From Stenotrophomonas koreensis (lineage in GTDB: Bacteria; Pseudomonadota; Gammaproteobacteria; Xanthomonadales; Xanthomonadaceae), in assembly GCF_001431525.1 (NCBI RefSeq), contig NZ_LDJH01000011.1:124001-188000 (forward strand): 64,000 bases of DNA, read 5' to 3'. The position numbers and the translations under genes were made by a program. Each line of letters begins with the position of its first letter. The first letter of the stretch is position 1. The notes under the pieces are model-generated. The model was not told the DNA's origin, did not search any database, and worked only from the letters and a program-made list of their open reading frames with translations. Of this stretch, positions 9,299-17,596 are shown piece by piece.

Positions 9299-9916
9299 TC
9301 AGCAGCGCTGCCAGACCAGCAGGGTGTTGTTGGCCGGCATGGCCAGGTCCTCGACCAGGGCCAGGCCATGCAGGGCGGCCAGCGCCTGCAGCTGGCCCAG
9401 GTCACGGAGGCCCGAGCGCGGGTCGCGCCCCTTCAACCAGGCATCGAAGTGACGGTTGCTGTCGCTGGTGAACTGGCCATCGCGGTTGTAGGGGCCGTAG
9501 CTGAAGAACTGGCCCCCCTCGCGCAACACGCCCGGCAGGGCAGCGAACAGCGCCTGGACACAATCCCAGCCCATGATGTGCAGGGTATTGGCGGTGTACA
9601 CCGCATCGAAGCCGCCTTCCGGTACCGGCGGCAGCGGCACCAAACCTGCCTGCGGGTCGACCTGCAGGACCAGCGGCGCCGGGGTATTGGCCAGCGCCGC
9701 CTCGTCCAGCCACAGCCGCATCCCGGGCAGGTGGTCGGGATGGTCACTGGCCTGCCAGACCAGGTGTGGCAGCGCGGCGGCAAAGTGCACCGCATGCTGG
9801 CCGGTGCCGCTGCCGATCTCCAGCACCTGGCGGGTATCGGCCAGCAACGGTGCGAGCGCGGCCAGGATCGGATCGCGGTTGCGCTCGCAGGATTCGGCGA
9901 AGGGTTTGTCGGTCAT
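9299..9916 (-). CDS. DUF938 family SAM-dependent methyltransferase
   Basis: 205 residues from ATG 9916 (MTDKPFAESCERNRDPILAA). The opening FAESCERNRDPIL and the class I SAM-binding motif VLEIGSGTGQHA are hallmarks of the DUF938 (methyltransf_20) family; YTANTLHIMGW and FFSYGPYNRDGQFTSDSN are further family blocks. The substrate of the family is not known. It is divergent from the first tldD gene across a 117-bp gap that should hold promoters for both. Confidence 0.85.
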   Translation of the reverse strand: MTDKPFAESCERNRDPILAALAPLLADTRQVLEIGSGTGQHAVHFAAALPHLVWQASDHPDHLPGMRLWLDEAALANTPAPLVLQVDPQAGLVPLPPVPEGGFDAVYTANTLHIMGWDCVQALFAALPGVLREGGQFFSYGPYNRDGQFTSDSNRHFDAWLKGRDPRSGLRDLGQLQALAALHGLALVEDLAMPANNTLLVWQRC

Positions 9917-10033
9917 CGAAAAGCTCCAGCGAAATAACCTTGCCAGTGTGCCTGCCAACATGACCATGGTCACTTGCCAGCCGGTGGCCACACTGCGGAA
10001 AGTCGCAGGCTTGCACATCGTGGGAGTCGTGGG

Positions 10034-11662
10034 ATGCAGCGTCGCCAGTTCCTCACCGCCGCCGGCCTGGGCCTCACTGCCCTGTCCCTCGCCCCGCACC
10101 ATGCTGTCGCCGCCCGGCGCCTGCTCGAACCGGCCGATACCGCCGCCCGCCGGCGCCTGGCCGACACCGCGCTGCAGGCCGCACGCGAGGCCGGTGCCAG
10201 CTACTGCGACGTGCGCATCGGCCGCTACCTCAACCAGGCGCTGATGACCCGCGAGGACAAGGTGCAGGACATCGTCCATGGCGAATCGGCCGGGATCGGC
10301 ATCCGGGTCATTGTCGGTGGCGCCTGGGGCTTTGCCGCCACCGACGACCAGCGCAGCGAAGCGGTGGTGGCCACCGTGCGCCAGGCCGCGGCAATTGCCC
10401 GCGCCAATGCCCGCCTGCGCCAGCAGCCGGTGATCCTGGCCCCGACCCCGTCGCTGGGCGAGGTGCACTGGGCCACCCCGCTGCAGCGCAATGCCATGGC
10501 GGTGCCGCTGGAAGAGAAGCTGGCCCTGCTGATGGACATCAATGCCGATGCACTCAAGGCCGGGGCAAGCTTCGTCAGCTCGCAGCTGTTTGTGATCAAC
10601 GAGCAGAAGTACTTCGCCTCCAGCGATGGCTCCTACATCGACCAGGACATCCACCGCATCTGGCTGCCCTTCACCGTGACTGCAGTGGACAAGGCCAGCG
10701 GCAAGTTCCGTTCCCGCGCCGGGCTGTCCGCGCCAATGGGCAAGGGCTGGGAATACCTGGAAGGCCGCGCGGCCGACAAGACCGTGCTGCCGGGTGGGGT
10801 GATCGCCTACGGCGCCAGCTATGACCCACGCGAGGATGCCATCGCCGCCGCCCGCCAGGCACGTGAGAAGCTCAGTGCGCCCTCGGTCAAACCGGGCAAG
10901 TACGACCTGGTGATCGATCCCTCCAACCTGTTTTTGACCATCCACGAAAACGTCGGCCACCCGCTGGAGCTGGACCGCGTGCTCGGTTACGAGGCCAACT
11001 ACGCCGGCACCAGCTTTGCCACCCTGGACAAGCGCGAGCAGGGCTTCCAGTGGGGCAGCGACATCGTCAACTTCTTTGCCGACCGCATCACCGCCGGCTC
11101 GCTCGGTGCGGTGGGTTATGACGATGAAGGGGTGCAGACCAAGCGCTGGGACCTGGTGCGCGACGGCAAGCTGGTCAACTACATGGCCACCCGCGATGAA
11201 GTGCACCTCCTCGGTGAGGACGCCTCGCACGGCTGCAGCTATGCCGACTCGTGGAAGAGCGTGCAGTTCCAGCGCATGGCCAATGTCTCGCTGTCACCGG
11301 GCAGGGAAGCACTCACCCCGGCCGACCTGATCGCCAAGGTCGAAAACGGCCTGTACTTCCATGGCCGCGGCTCGTATTCGATCGACCAGCAGCGCTACAA
11401 CGCCCAGTTCGGTGCGCAGCTGGTCTACCAGATCAAAAACGGCGAAGTGACCGGCCTGGTCGAGGATGCGGCCTACCAGATCCGCACGCCGGAGTTCTGG
11501 AACGCCTGCTCGGCGATCTGCGATGCGCGCGACTTCCGCCTCGGCGGCTCGTTCTTCGACGGCAAGGGTCAGCCCAGCCAGGTCTCGGCGGTCTCGCACG
11601 GTTCGGCCACGTCCCGTTTTGACGGCATGGCCGTTATCAACACCGCACGCAACCTGGGTTGA
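10034..11662 (+). CDS. Tat-exported TldD family metalloprotease, copy 1
   Basis: 542 residues from ATG 10034. The N-terminus is a twin-arginine signal (QRRQFL, then a hydrophobic run and an AVA cleavage site), unlike cytoplasmic E. coli TldD. The TldD zinc motif HExxxH is HENVGH (H304, E305, H309). TldD normally forms a heterodimer with TldE, TldD supplying the active site; known substrates are unfolded peptides such as the microcin B17 precursor and CcdA. The second copy is 125 bp downstream and the tldE-like gene follows that. The signal implies a periplasmic protease; its substrate is unknown. Confidence 0.88.
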   Translation: MQRRQFLTAAGLGLTALSLAPHHAVAARRLLEPADTAARRRLADTALQAAREAGASYCDVRIGRYLNQALMTREDKVQDIVHGESAGIGIRVIVGGAWGFAATDDQRSEAVVATVRQAAAIARANARLRQQPVILAPTPSLGEVHWATPLQRNAMAVPLEEKLALLMDINADALKAGASFVSSQLFVINEQKYFASSDGSYIDQDIHRIWLPFTVTAVDKASGKFRSRAGLSAPMGKGWEYLEGRAADKTVLPGGVIAYGASYDPREDAIAAARQAREKLSAPSVKPGKYDLVIDPSNLFLTIHENVGHPLELDRVLGYEANYAGTSFATLDKREQGFQWGSDIVNFFADRITAGSLGAVGYDDEGVQTKRWDLVRDGKLVNYMATRDEVHLLGEDASHGCSYADSWKSVQFQRMANVSLSPGREALTPADLIAKVENGLYFHGRGSYSIDQQRYNAQFGAQLVYQIKNGEVTGLVEDAAYQIRTPEFWNACSAICDARDFRLGGSFFDGKGQPSQVSAVSHGSATSRFDGMAVINTARNLG

Positions 11663-11787
11663 CGCAGGCAAACCGTGTCAAAAGTCATTTGACGCTGTCT
11701 GCGCCGCATCGCAAGAATCGACGGTCAACGTGGGCGCCACGTTGCTGTTCGCCCCACCCGCCGTAACTTCCGAGTTGGAGAGCCGCC

Positions 11788-13422
11788 TTGCAACGACGTG
11801 ACTTCCTCGCCCTGTCCGGGCTGACCGCTGGCGGCCTGGTGCTGCCGGCCTGGTTCGGCCAGGCCGTGGCCGCCGAGCAACTGATTGAAACGCTCGACCC
11901 GGCGCTGAAGAAACGCCTGGCCGATGTCGCCCTGCAGGCCGCACGCCAGGCCGGTGCCAGCTACTGCGACGTGCGCATCGGCCGCTACCTGCGCCAGTTC
12001 GTGGTCACCCGCGAGGACAAGGTGCAGAACGTGGTCAACGGTGAATCCACCGGCGCCGGCATCCGGGTCATCGTCAACGGCGCCTGGGGCTTTGCCGCCA
12101 CCAACCAGCTCACGGCCGATGGCGTGGCCGCTGCCGCGCGCCAGGCCGCGGCGATTGCCCGCGCCAACGCCCGCATCCAGACCGCGCCGGTGCAGCTGGC
12201 CGCGGCCCCGGGCGTGGGCGAGGTGCGCTGGGCCACGCCGATCAAGACCAACGCGATGGCGGTTCCGGTCAAGGACAAGGTCGAGCTGCTGCTCAGCGTC
12301 AATGCCGCCGCAATGGCGGCCGGCGCCAGCTTCGTCAACTCGCAGATCTTTGCCATCAACGAGCAGAAGTACTTCGCTTCCACCGACGGCTCCTACATCG
12401 ACCAGGACGTGCACCGGATCTGGGCGCCGATGACCATCACCGCGATCGACAAGGACACCGGCAAATTCCGCACCCGCGCCGGACTGTCCTCGCCGATGGG
12501 CCTGGGCTGGGAATACCTGGACGGCGCGGCCTCGGGCAAGACCGTGCTGCCCACCGGCGACACCGTCTACGGCCACTCCTACGACATGGTCGAAGACGCC
12601 ATTGCCGCCGCCCGCCATGCCCGCGCCAAGCTGCGTGCGCCCTCGGTCAAGCCGGGCAAGTACGACCTGGTGCTGGACCCCTCGCATACCTGGCTGACCA
12701 TCCACGAGGCGGTTGGCCATCCGCTGGAGCTGGACCGCGTGCTCGGCTACGAGGCCAACTATGCCGGCACCAGCTTTGCCACCCTGGACAAGCGCGAGCA
12801 GGGTTTCCAGTACGGCAGCGAGCTGGTCACCATGTTCGCCGACAAGACCCAGCCCGGCTCGCTCGGTGCGGTGGCCTACGACGACGAAGGCGTGGCCACC
12901 AAGCGCTGGGACCTGATCACCGACGGCAAGCTGGTCGATTACCAGACCATCCGCGACCAGGCACACATCCTGGGCAAGAGCGAATCGGACGGCTGCTGCT
13001 ATGCCGACTCCTGGTCGTCGGTGCAGTTCCAGCGCATGGCCAACGTGTCGATGGCCCCGGGCAAGACCCCGCTCAGCGTGGCCGAGCTGGTCAAGGACGT
13101 GGAAAACGGCATCTACATCATTGGCGATGGCTCGTTCTCGATCGACCAGCAGCGCTACAACGCCCAGTTCGGCGGCCAGCTGTTCTACGAAATCAAGAAT
13201 GGCCAGGTCACCGGCATGCTCGAGGACGTGGCCTACCAGATCCGCACCCCGGAGTTCTGGAACGCCTGCAGCGCGGTCGCCGATGAGCGCGATTACCGCC
13301 TGGGTGGCTCGTTCTTCGACGGCAAGGGCCAGCCGGGCCAGGTCTCGGCGGTCTCGCACGGTTCGTCCACCGCCCGTTTCAACGGCATCAACGTCATCAA
13401 CACTGCCCGCAGCCTCGGCTGA
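11788..13422 (+). CDS. Tat-exported TldD family metalloprotease, copy 2
   Basis: 544 residues. The start is TTG at 11788: GGAG sits about nine bases before it and the protein then opens with a Tat signal (MQRRDFLAL...GQAVA), while the next in-frame ATG would delete the signal. The zinc motif is HEAVGH (H306, E307, H311). It is a clear paralogue of copy 1, sharing long identical stretches (for example GHPLELDRVLGYEANYAGTS) and nearly the same length, so the pair arose by tandem duplication. It is followed after 20 bp by the tldE-like gene and probably co-transcribed with it. A rare start codon may hold its expression below that of copy 1. Confidence 0.88.
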   Translation: MQRRDFLALSGLTAGGLVLPAWFGQAVAAEQLIETLDPALKKRLADVALQAARQAGASYCDVRIGRYLRQFVVTREDKVQNVVNGESTGAGIRVIVNGAWGFAATNQLTADGVAAAARQAAAIARANARIQTAPVQLAAAPGVGEVRWATPIKTNAMAVPVKDKVELLLSVNAAAMAAGASFVNSQIFAINEQKYFASTDGSYIDQDVHRIWAPMTITAIDKDTGKFRTRAGLSSPMGLGWEYLDGAASGKTVLPTGDTVYGHSYDMVEDAIAAARHARAKLRAPSVKPGKYDLVLDPSHTWLTIHEAVGHPLELDRVLGYEANYAGTSFATLDKREQGFQYGSELVTMFADKTQPGSLGAVAYDDEGVATKRWDLITDGKLVDYQTIRDQAHILGKSESDGCCYADSWSSVQFQRMANVSMAPGKTPLSVAELVKDVENGIYIIGDGSFSIDQQRYNAQFGGQLFYEIKNGQVTGMLEDVAYQIRTPEFWNACSAVADERDYRLGGSFFDGKGQPGQVSAVSHGSSTARFNGINVINTARSLG

Positions 13423-13442
13423 TCGGCCTGGAGCATCGATCC

Positions 13443-14777
13443 ATGAGCATCTACACCGAACAACAGGCCAAGGCGATCCTGGACAAGGTCATCGCACTGT
13501 CCACCGCCGATGAATGCACCGCCACGCTGGAAGGCAGCATCGACGGCAACATCCGCTTTGCGCTGAACAACGTCTCCACCAGCGGCGTGGTCCAGAGCAC
13601 TTCGCTGATGGTCCAGGTGGCCTTTGGCAAACGCGTGGGCAGCGCCTCGATCAACGAGTTCGATGACGCCGCGCTGGAACGGGTGGTCCGCCGTGCCGAG
13701 GACCTGGCCCGGCTGGCGCCGGAAAACCCGGAGTTCCTGCCGGCCATCGGCAAGCAGGTCTACACCCCGTCCGATACCTGGAGCGAGAGCACCGCGGCGA
13801 TCGACCCGGAGTTCCGCGCCCAGGTCGCGGCCGATTCGATCCTGCCCTGCCGTGGCAACGGGCTGATCGCCGCCGGCTTCCTGGATGACGGCCGCGGCTT
13901 CACCGCCACCGCCAACTCCAATGGCAACTTCGCCTACCAGCGCCACACCAACTTCAACTACACCTGCACCGTGCGCACCGAAGATGGCCGTGGCTCGGGC
14001 TGGGTCGGCCGCAACCTGCAGCACGCCGACCGCTTCAATGCCAGCGACGAGATCGAGATCGCCAAGCAAAAGGCGCTGGATTCGGCCGAGGCCAAGGCGC
14101 TGGAGCCGGGCAAGTACACGGTGATCCTGGAGCCGGCCGCCGCTGCCGGCCTGGTGAGCTTCATGATGAACTTCTTCGACGCGCGCAGCGCCGATGAAGG
14201 CCGCAGCTTCCTGTCCAAAAAGGGCGGCGGCAACAAGCTCGGCGAGCTGGTGTATGACCCGCAGGTCAACCTGGTTGCCGACCCGTGGCACCCGGAGGCG
14301 CCGGTGCTGCCGTGGGATGGCGAAGGCATGCCGCGGCAGAAGCTGGACATCATCAAGGATGGCCGCATCGCCAACCTGCTGTATTCGCGCTACTGGGCAC
14401 AGCAGCAGGGCAAGCAGGCGCTGGCCCGCCCGGGCAACCTGATCATGGCCGGCGGCAGCAAGTCCACCGCCGAACTGGTGCGCTCCACCCAGCGCGGCAT
14501 CCTGGTCACCCGCACCTGGTACATCCGCATGGTCGACCCGCAGACCGTGCTGCTCACCGGCCTGACCCGCGACGGCACCTTCTACATCGAGAACGGCCAG
14601 ATCAAGTACCCGGTGAAGAATTTCCGCTTCAACGAATCGCCGATCATCATGCTCAACAACATCGACGAGCTGGGCAAGCCAGTGCGCGTGGCCGGCGACG
14701 AGTCGCGCTATGTGATGGTGATCCCACCGATGAAACTGCGCGATTTCACCTTCACCTCGCTCTCCGACGCGGTGTAA
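13443..14777 (+). CDS. TldE/PmbA family protein without export signal
   Basis: 444 residues, beginning MSIYTEQQAKAILDKVIAL with no signal peptide. It carries the PmbA/TldE pattern: N-terminal domain with RFALNNVSTSG, the RRAEDLARLAPENPE block, and a beta-rich C-terminal half. The HExxxH motif of TldD is absent, as expected for the non-catalytic partner. TldE forms a barrel heterodimer with TldD that encloses the active site. Its two partner candidates upstream have Tat signals while this protein does not. It may be carried out in complex with them (Tat hitchhiking), or act in the cytoplasm before export. 20-bp spacing to tldD copy 2 supports an operon. Confidence 0.85.
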   Translation: MSIYTEQQAKAILDKVIALSTADECTATLEGSIDGNIRFALNNVSTSGVVQSTSLMVQVAFGKRVGSASINEFDDAALERVVRRAEDLARLAPENPEFLPAIGKQVYTPSDTWSESTAAIDPEFRAQVAADSILPCRGNGLIAAGFLDDGRGFTATANSNGNFAYQRHTNFNYTCTVRTEDGRGSGWVGRNLQHADRFNASDEIEIAKQKALDSAEAKALEPGKYTVILEPAAAAGLVSFMMNFFDARSADEGRSFLSKKGGGNKLGELVYDPQVNLVADPWHPEAPVLPWDGEGMPRQKLDIIKDGRIANLLYSRYWAQQQGKQALARPGNLIMAGGSKSTAELVRSTQRGILVTRTWYIRMVDPQTVLLTGLTRDGTFYIENGQIKYPVKNFRFNESPIIMLNNIDELGKPVRVAGDESRYVMVIPPMKLRDFTFTSLSDAV

Positions 14778-14781
14778 GGGC

Positions 14782-14959
14782 GAGGAAAGAGTGAAGAGAA
14801 AAGAGGAACGAGTGGGGAGCAGCGAGGAAAAAGTGCAGAGAAACGAGGAACGAGTAGAAACAGGAGCGCGCGCTTTCAACAAGGCAAGCGCGAGCGTCTT
14901 TATTCGTTCGGTTTCAGCGGCAGCGCTTTACTCGTTTCTCACTCCTCTCCACTCGTTTC
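14782..14959. repeat. 21-bp-period repeat with inverted copies
   Basis: Four tandem units start at 14782, 14803, 14824 and 14845, exactly 21 bases apart, each opening GAGGAA-x-GAGT or a close variant. Two inverted copies of the same word (ACTCGTTTC) lie at 14930 and 14951, again 21 bases apart. The right part could pair with the left in RNA and form a long imperfect hairpin between the tldE stop and the DUF4159 start. Purine-rich GAGGAACGAGT arrays are, as I recall, a recurring intergenic element in xanthomonads; the role is unknown. Confidence 0.75.
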
Positions 14960-14972
14960 TGGCTTCTCCCCC

Positions 14973-15668
14973 ATGAACCGTCGCGCCTTCCTGGCCGCAC
15001 TCGCGGCGGCTTCGGCCGCGCTGGCCCTGCCGCGTGCAGTGGCCAGCGCGCGTTACGACTTCCACTTCACCCGCCTGAAGTACGACAGCGGCGACTGGGA
15101 TGTGGATGCGCGCATGCCGTCCAACATCATCACTTCGCTGATCGACTACACCACGCTGCGGGTGGACCCGAACGAGCACGTCATCGCCCTGAGCGATCCG
15201 GCCATGCTGCGTGCCCCGTTCTGTTATCTGGCCGGCCACAAGCTGGTGGATTTCAATCCGGCCGAACGCGCCAATTTCGAACGTTATGTGCGCAGCGGCG
15301 GTTTTGTCTTCGTCGATGACTGCAACCACGACATCGACGGCCTGTTCGCCACCTCGTTCGAGCACCAGATGGCGCAGATCTTCGGCGCCAATGCACTGCA
15401 GAAACTGCCCAACAACCACGCGCTCTACCACAGCTTCTTCGCCTTCCCCGAGGGCCCACCGGCCACCGGCTTCGAGCTCAATGGCTGGGGCGATGACCTG
15501 GTGCACGACTACCTCAAGGGCATCGAATTCAACAACCGTCTGGGCCTGCTCTACAGCAACAAGGACTATGGCTGTGAATGGGACTTTGACTGGCGCAACA
15601 AACGCTTCCTGGCCGAGGACATCACAAAGTTCGGCGTGAACATCGTGATGTACGCCCTCACCCACTGA
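14973..15668 (+). CDS. DUF4159 domain protein with Tat-type signal
   Basis: 231 residues. The start MNRRAFLAALAAASAALALP with AVAS is a short twin-arginine-type signal. The rest is a DUF4159 domain: FHFTRLKYDSGDWD, the LRAPFCYLAGHKLVDF block, and YVRSGGFVFVDDCNHD, resembling a GATase-like Rossmann fold. In many bacteria DUF4159 is fused to the C-terminus of a BatA-like membrane protein; here it is a separate exported protein, while the BatA-like protein is encoded three genes downstream. It precedes moxR by 32 bp and is probably the first gene of that operon. Confidence 0.82.
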   Translation: MNRRAFLAALAAASAALALPRAVASARYDFHFTRLKYDSGDWDVDARMPSNIITSLIDYTTLRVDPNEHVIALSDPAMLRAPFCYLAGHKLVDFNPAERANFERYVRSGGFVFVDDCNHDIDGLFATSFEHQMAQIFGANALQKLPNNHALYHSFFAFPEGPPATGFELNGWGDDLVHDYLKGIEFNNRLGLLYSNKDYGCEWDFDWRNKRFLAEDITKFGVNIVMYALTH

Positions 15669-15700
15669 ACACCACCCACTGCCCCCCGCCGGTGACCGCA

Positions 15701-16690
15701 ATGACTGCTTCTGCTTCGCAACTTGATGCGCTGCTGCCGAAACTGGCCCAGCTGCGCGCGGCCCTGGGCCAGGCCATCGTCGGCCAGGCCGATGTGGTCG
15801 AACAGCTGCTGATCGGCCTGCTGGCCGGTGGCCACTGCCTGCTGGAAGGGGCGCCCGGTCTGGGCAAGACCCTGCTGGTGCGCTCGCTCGGCCAGGCGCT
15901 GGCGCTGGATTTCCGCCGCGTGCAGTTCACCCCGGACCTGATGCCCGGCGACATCATCGGTACCGAGGTGCTGGAGGAAGACCCGGCCAGTGGCCGTCGG
16001 CAGTTCCGTTTCCAGCAGGGGCCGGTGTTCACCCACCTGCTGCTGGCCGATGAACTCAACCGCACCCCGCCCAAGACCCAGGCCGCGCTGCTGGAAGCGA
16101 TGGGCGAGCGCACCATCAGCTACGCCGGCACCACCCACAGCCTGCCGCAGCCGTTCTTCGTGCTGGCCACGCAGAACCCGATCGAACAGGCCGGCACCTA
16201 TCCGCTGCCCGAAGCCCAGCTGGACCGCTTCCTGCTGCATGTGCGGGTGGATTACCCCACTGCTGCCGAGGAAGTACAGATCCTGGCTGCCACCACCGGC
16301 AGCCGCAGCGCCGAGGTGCCGCAGGTGATGAATGCGGCCGAGCTGATCGCGCTGCAGGCGGCCACGCGCCAGGTCCACATCGGCCAGGACCTGCTGGAAT
16401 GGATCGCCGCCCTGGTGCGCGCCACCCGTCCGGGCGAGGGCGCACCGGCCCGCATCAACCACTGGGTGCAATGGGGCGCCGGCCCGCGTGCCGGCCAGTC
16501 ACTGGTGCTCGCGGCCAAGGCGCGTGCCCTGCTGCAGGGCCGGCTGGCCGTCACCCGCCAGGACATCACCGCGCTGGCCGCACCGGTGCTGCGCCACCGC
16601 CTGCTGCTGAGCTTCAATGCCGAAGCAGAGCAGGTCAGCGCCGATGCCGTGGTCGCCGCGCTGCTGGCCGATGTCCCGCATCCGAACTGA
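15701..16690 (+). CDS. MoxR family AAA+ ATPase
   Basis: 329 residues from ATG 15701; an in-frame GTG at 15692 would add three residues and cannot be excluded, as neither has a clear ribosome-binding site. Walker A is GAPGLGKT (K56) and Walker B is LLLADELNR (D117, E118); QNPIEQAGTYPLPEAQLDRF is the MoxR sensor and arginine-finger block. MoxR proteins are chaperone-like ATPases that work with VWA-domain partners to mature or load cofactors into protein complexes. It is followed at 3 bp by the DUF58 gene, the usual neighbour. Confidence 0.92.
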   Translation: MTASASQLDALLPKLAQLRAALGQAIVGQADVVEQLLIGLLAGGHCLLEGAPGLGKTLLVRSLGQALALDFRRVQFTPDLMPGDIIGTEVLEEDPASGRRQFRFQQGPVFTHLLLADELNRTPPKTQAALLEAMGERTISYAGTTHSLPQPFFVLATQNPIEQAGTYPLPEAQLDRFLLHVRVDYPTAAEEVQILAATTGSRSAEVPQVMNAAELIALQAATRQVHIGQDLLEWIAALVRATRPGEGAPARINHWVQWGAGPRAGQSLVLAAKARALLQGRLAVTRQDITALAAPVLRHRLLLSFNAEAEQVSADAVVAALLADVPHPN

Positions 16691-16693
16691 GCG

Positions 16694-17596
16694 ATGAGCA
16701 CGCCCTCCCCGCTGTTCCCGCTGCCGGCCGGCGTGCGTGCCGGCCTGCGCGGCCTGTCCCTGCGCCCGCGCCGCGGCCGGGGCGTGCGCGGCCTGGGCCT
16801 GCATGCCAGCCGCCAGCAGGGCGAAGGACTGGAGTTCTCGCAATACCGCGGCTACCAGCCCGGCGATGAGCCGCGCCGGGTGGACTGGAAGCTCTACGCC
16901 CGCTCGGAAAAACTGTTCGTGCGCCAGAGCGAGCGCGAAGCGCCACTGACGATCTGGCTGCTGCTCGATGCCAGCGCCTCGATGGCCCAGGCCGACCGCG
17001 CCACACCAACGTGGCGGCGCTGGGATGCGGCCTGCCAGCTAGCTGCCTGCCTGACCGAACTGGCCATTGCCCAAGGCGACCACCTCGGCCTTGCGGTTGT
17101 CAGCGCGAACGGCCTGCAGTTGCTGCCGGCCACCAGTGCGCTGCGCCAGCGCGATGCCCTGGCCCTGCAGCTGGCCCGCACCACGCCGCAGGGCCAGTGG
17201 CCGGAAGGTGAGGTGCTGGCCCCGCTGCTGGCCCGTATCGGCCGCGATGACCTGACGATTGCCCTCAGCGATGGCTTTGAAGACGCACTGACCACCGCAC
17301 TGGAACGGCTGTCTGCCAGCGGCCGCGATACCTGGCTGGCCCAGCTGCTCACCGGTGAGGAACGCGACTTCCCGTTTGCCGCCGGCCATCGCTTCGTCGA
17401 CCCGGAAACCGGCAGCGAACTGCCCGGCCACGGCCCGGCACTGCGTGCCGGCTACCTGCAGCGCTTTGCTGCGGCCCAGGACGCCCTGCACGGCCGCCTG
17501 CGCGCCGCCGGGGTGCATGTGGCGGTCGGTCATACGGATGAAGCCACCACGGCCGTGCTGGGGCGGCTGTGCGCTGCCAGCGGAGGGGCGCGATGA
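16694..17596 (+). CDS. DUF58 domain protein (VWA-like), MoxR partner
   Basis: 300 residues. The DUF58 signature is clear: GEGLEFSQYRGYQPGDEPRR, VDWKLYARSEKLFVRQSE, then the VWA-like metal-ion site LLLDASASM. DUF58 proteins are the standard partner of MoxR ATPases and probably present the client through the VWA fold. No membrane segment is visible, unlike many DUF58 proteins, so this one should be cytoplasmic or peripheral. Its TGA overlaps the ATG of the next gene (ATGA at 17593-17596), so the two are translationally coupled. Confidence 0.88.
   Translation: MSTPSPLFPLPAGVRAGLRGLSLRPRRGRGVRGLGLHASRQQGEGLEFSQYRGYQPGDEPRRVDWKLYARSEKLFVRQSEREAPLTIWLLLDASASMAQADRATPTWRRWDAACQLAACLTELAIAQGDHLGLAVVSANGLQLLPATSALRQRDALALQLARTTPQGQWPEGEVLAPLLARIGRDDLTIALSDGFEDALTTALERLSASGRDTWLAQLLTGEERDFPFAAGHRFVDPETGSELPGHGPALRAGYLQRFAAAQDALHGRLRAAGVHVAVGHTDEATTAVLGRLCAASGGAR

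Noticed and set aside
14782..14959. CRISPR array
   Set aside because: Units are back to back at 21 bp without spacers, are imperfect, and no cas gene is present.
14791..14976. 61-codon frame reading KEERV heptads over the 21-bp repeat
   Set aside because: The reading is a by-product of the 21-bp period; there is no good ribosome-binding site and the end runs into the DUF4159 start.
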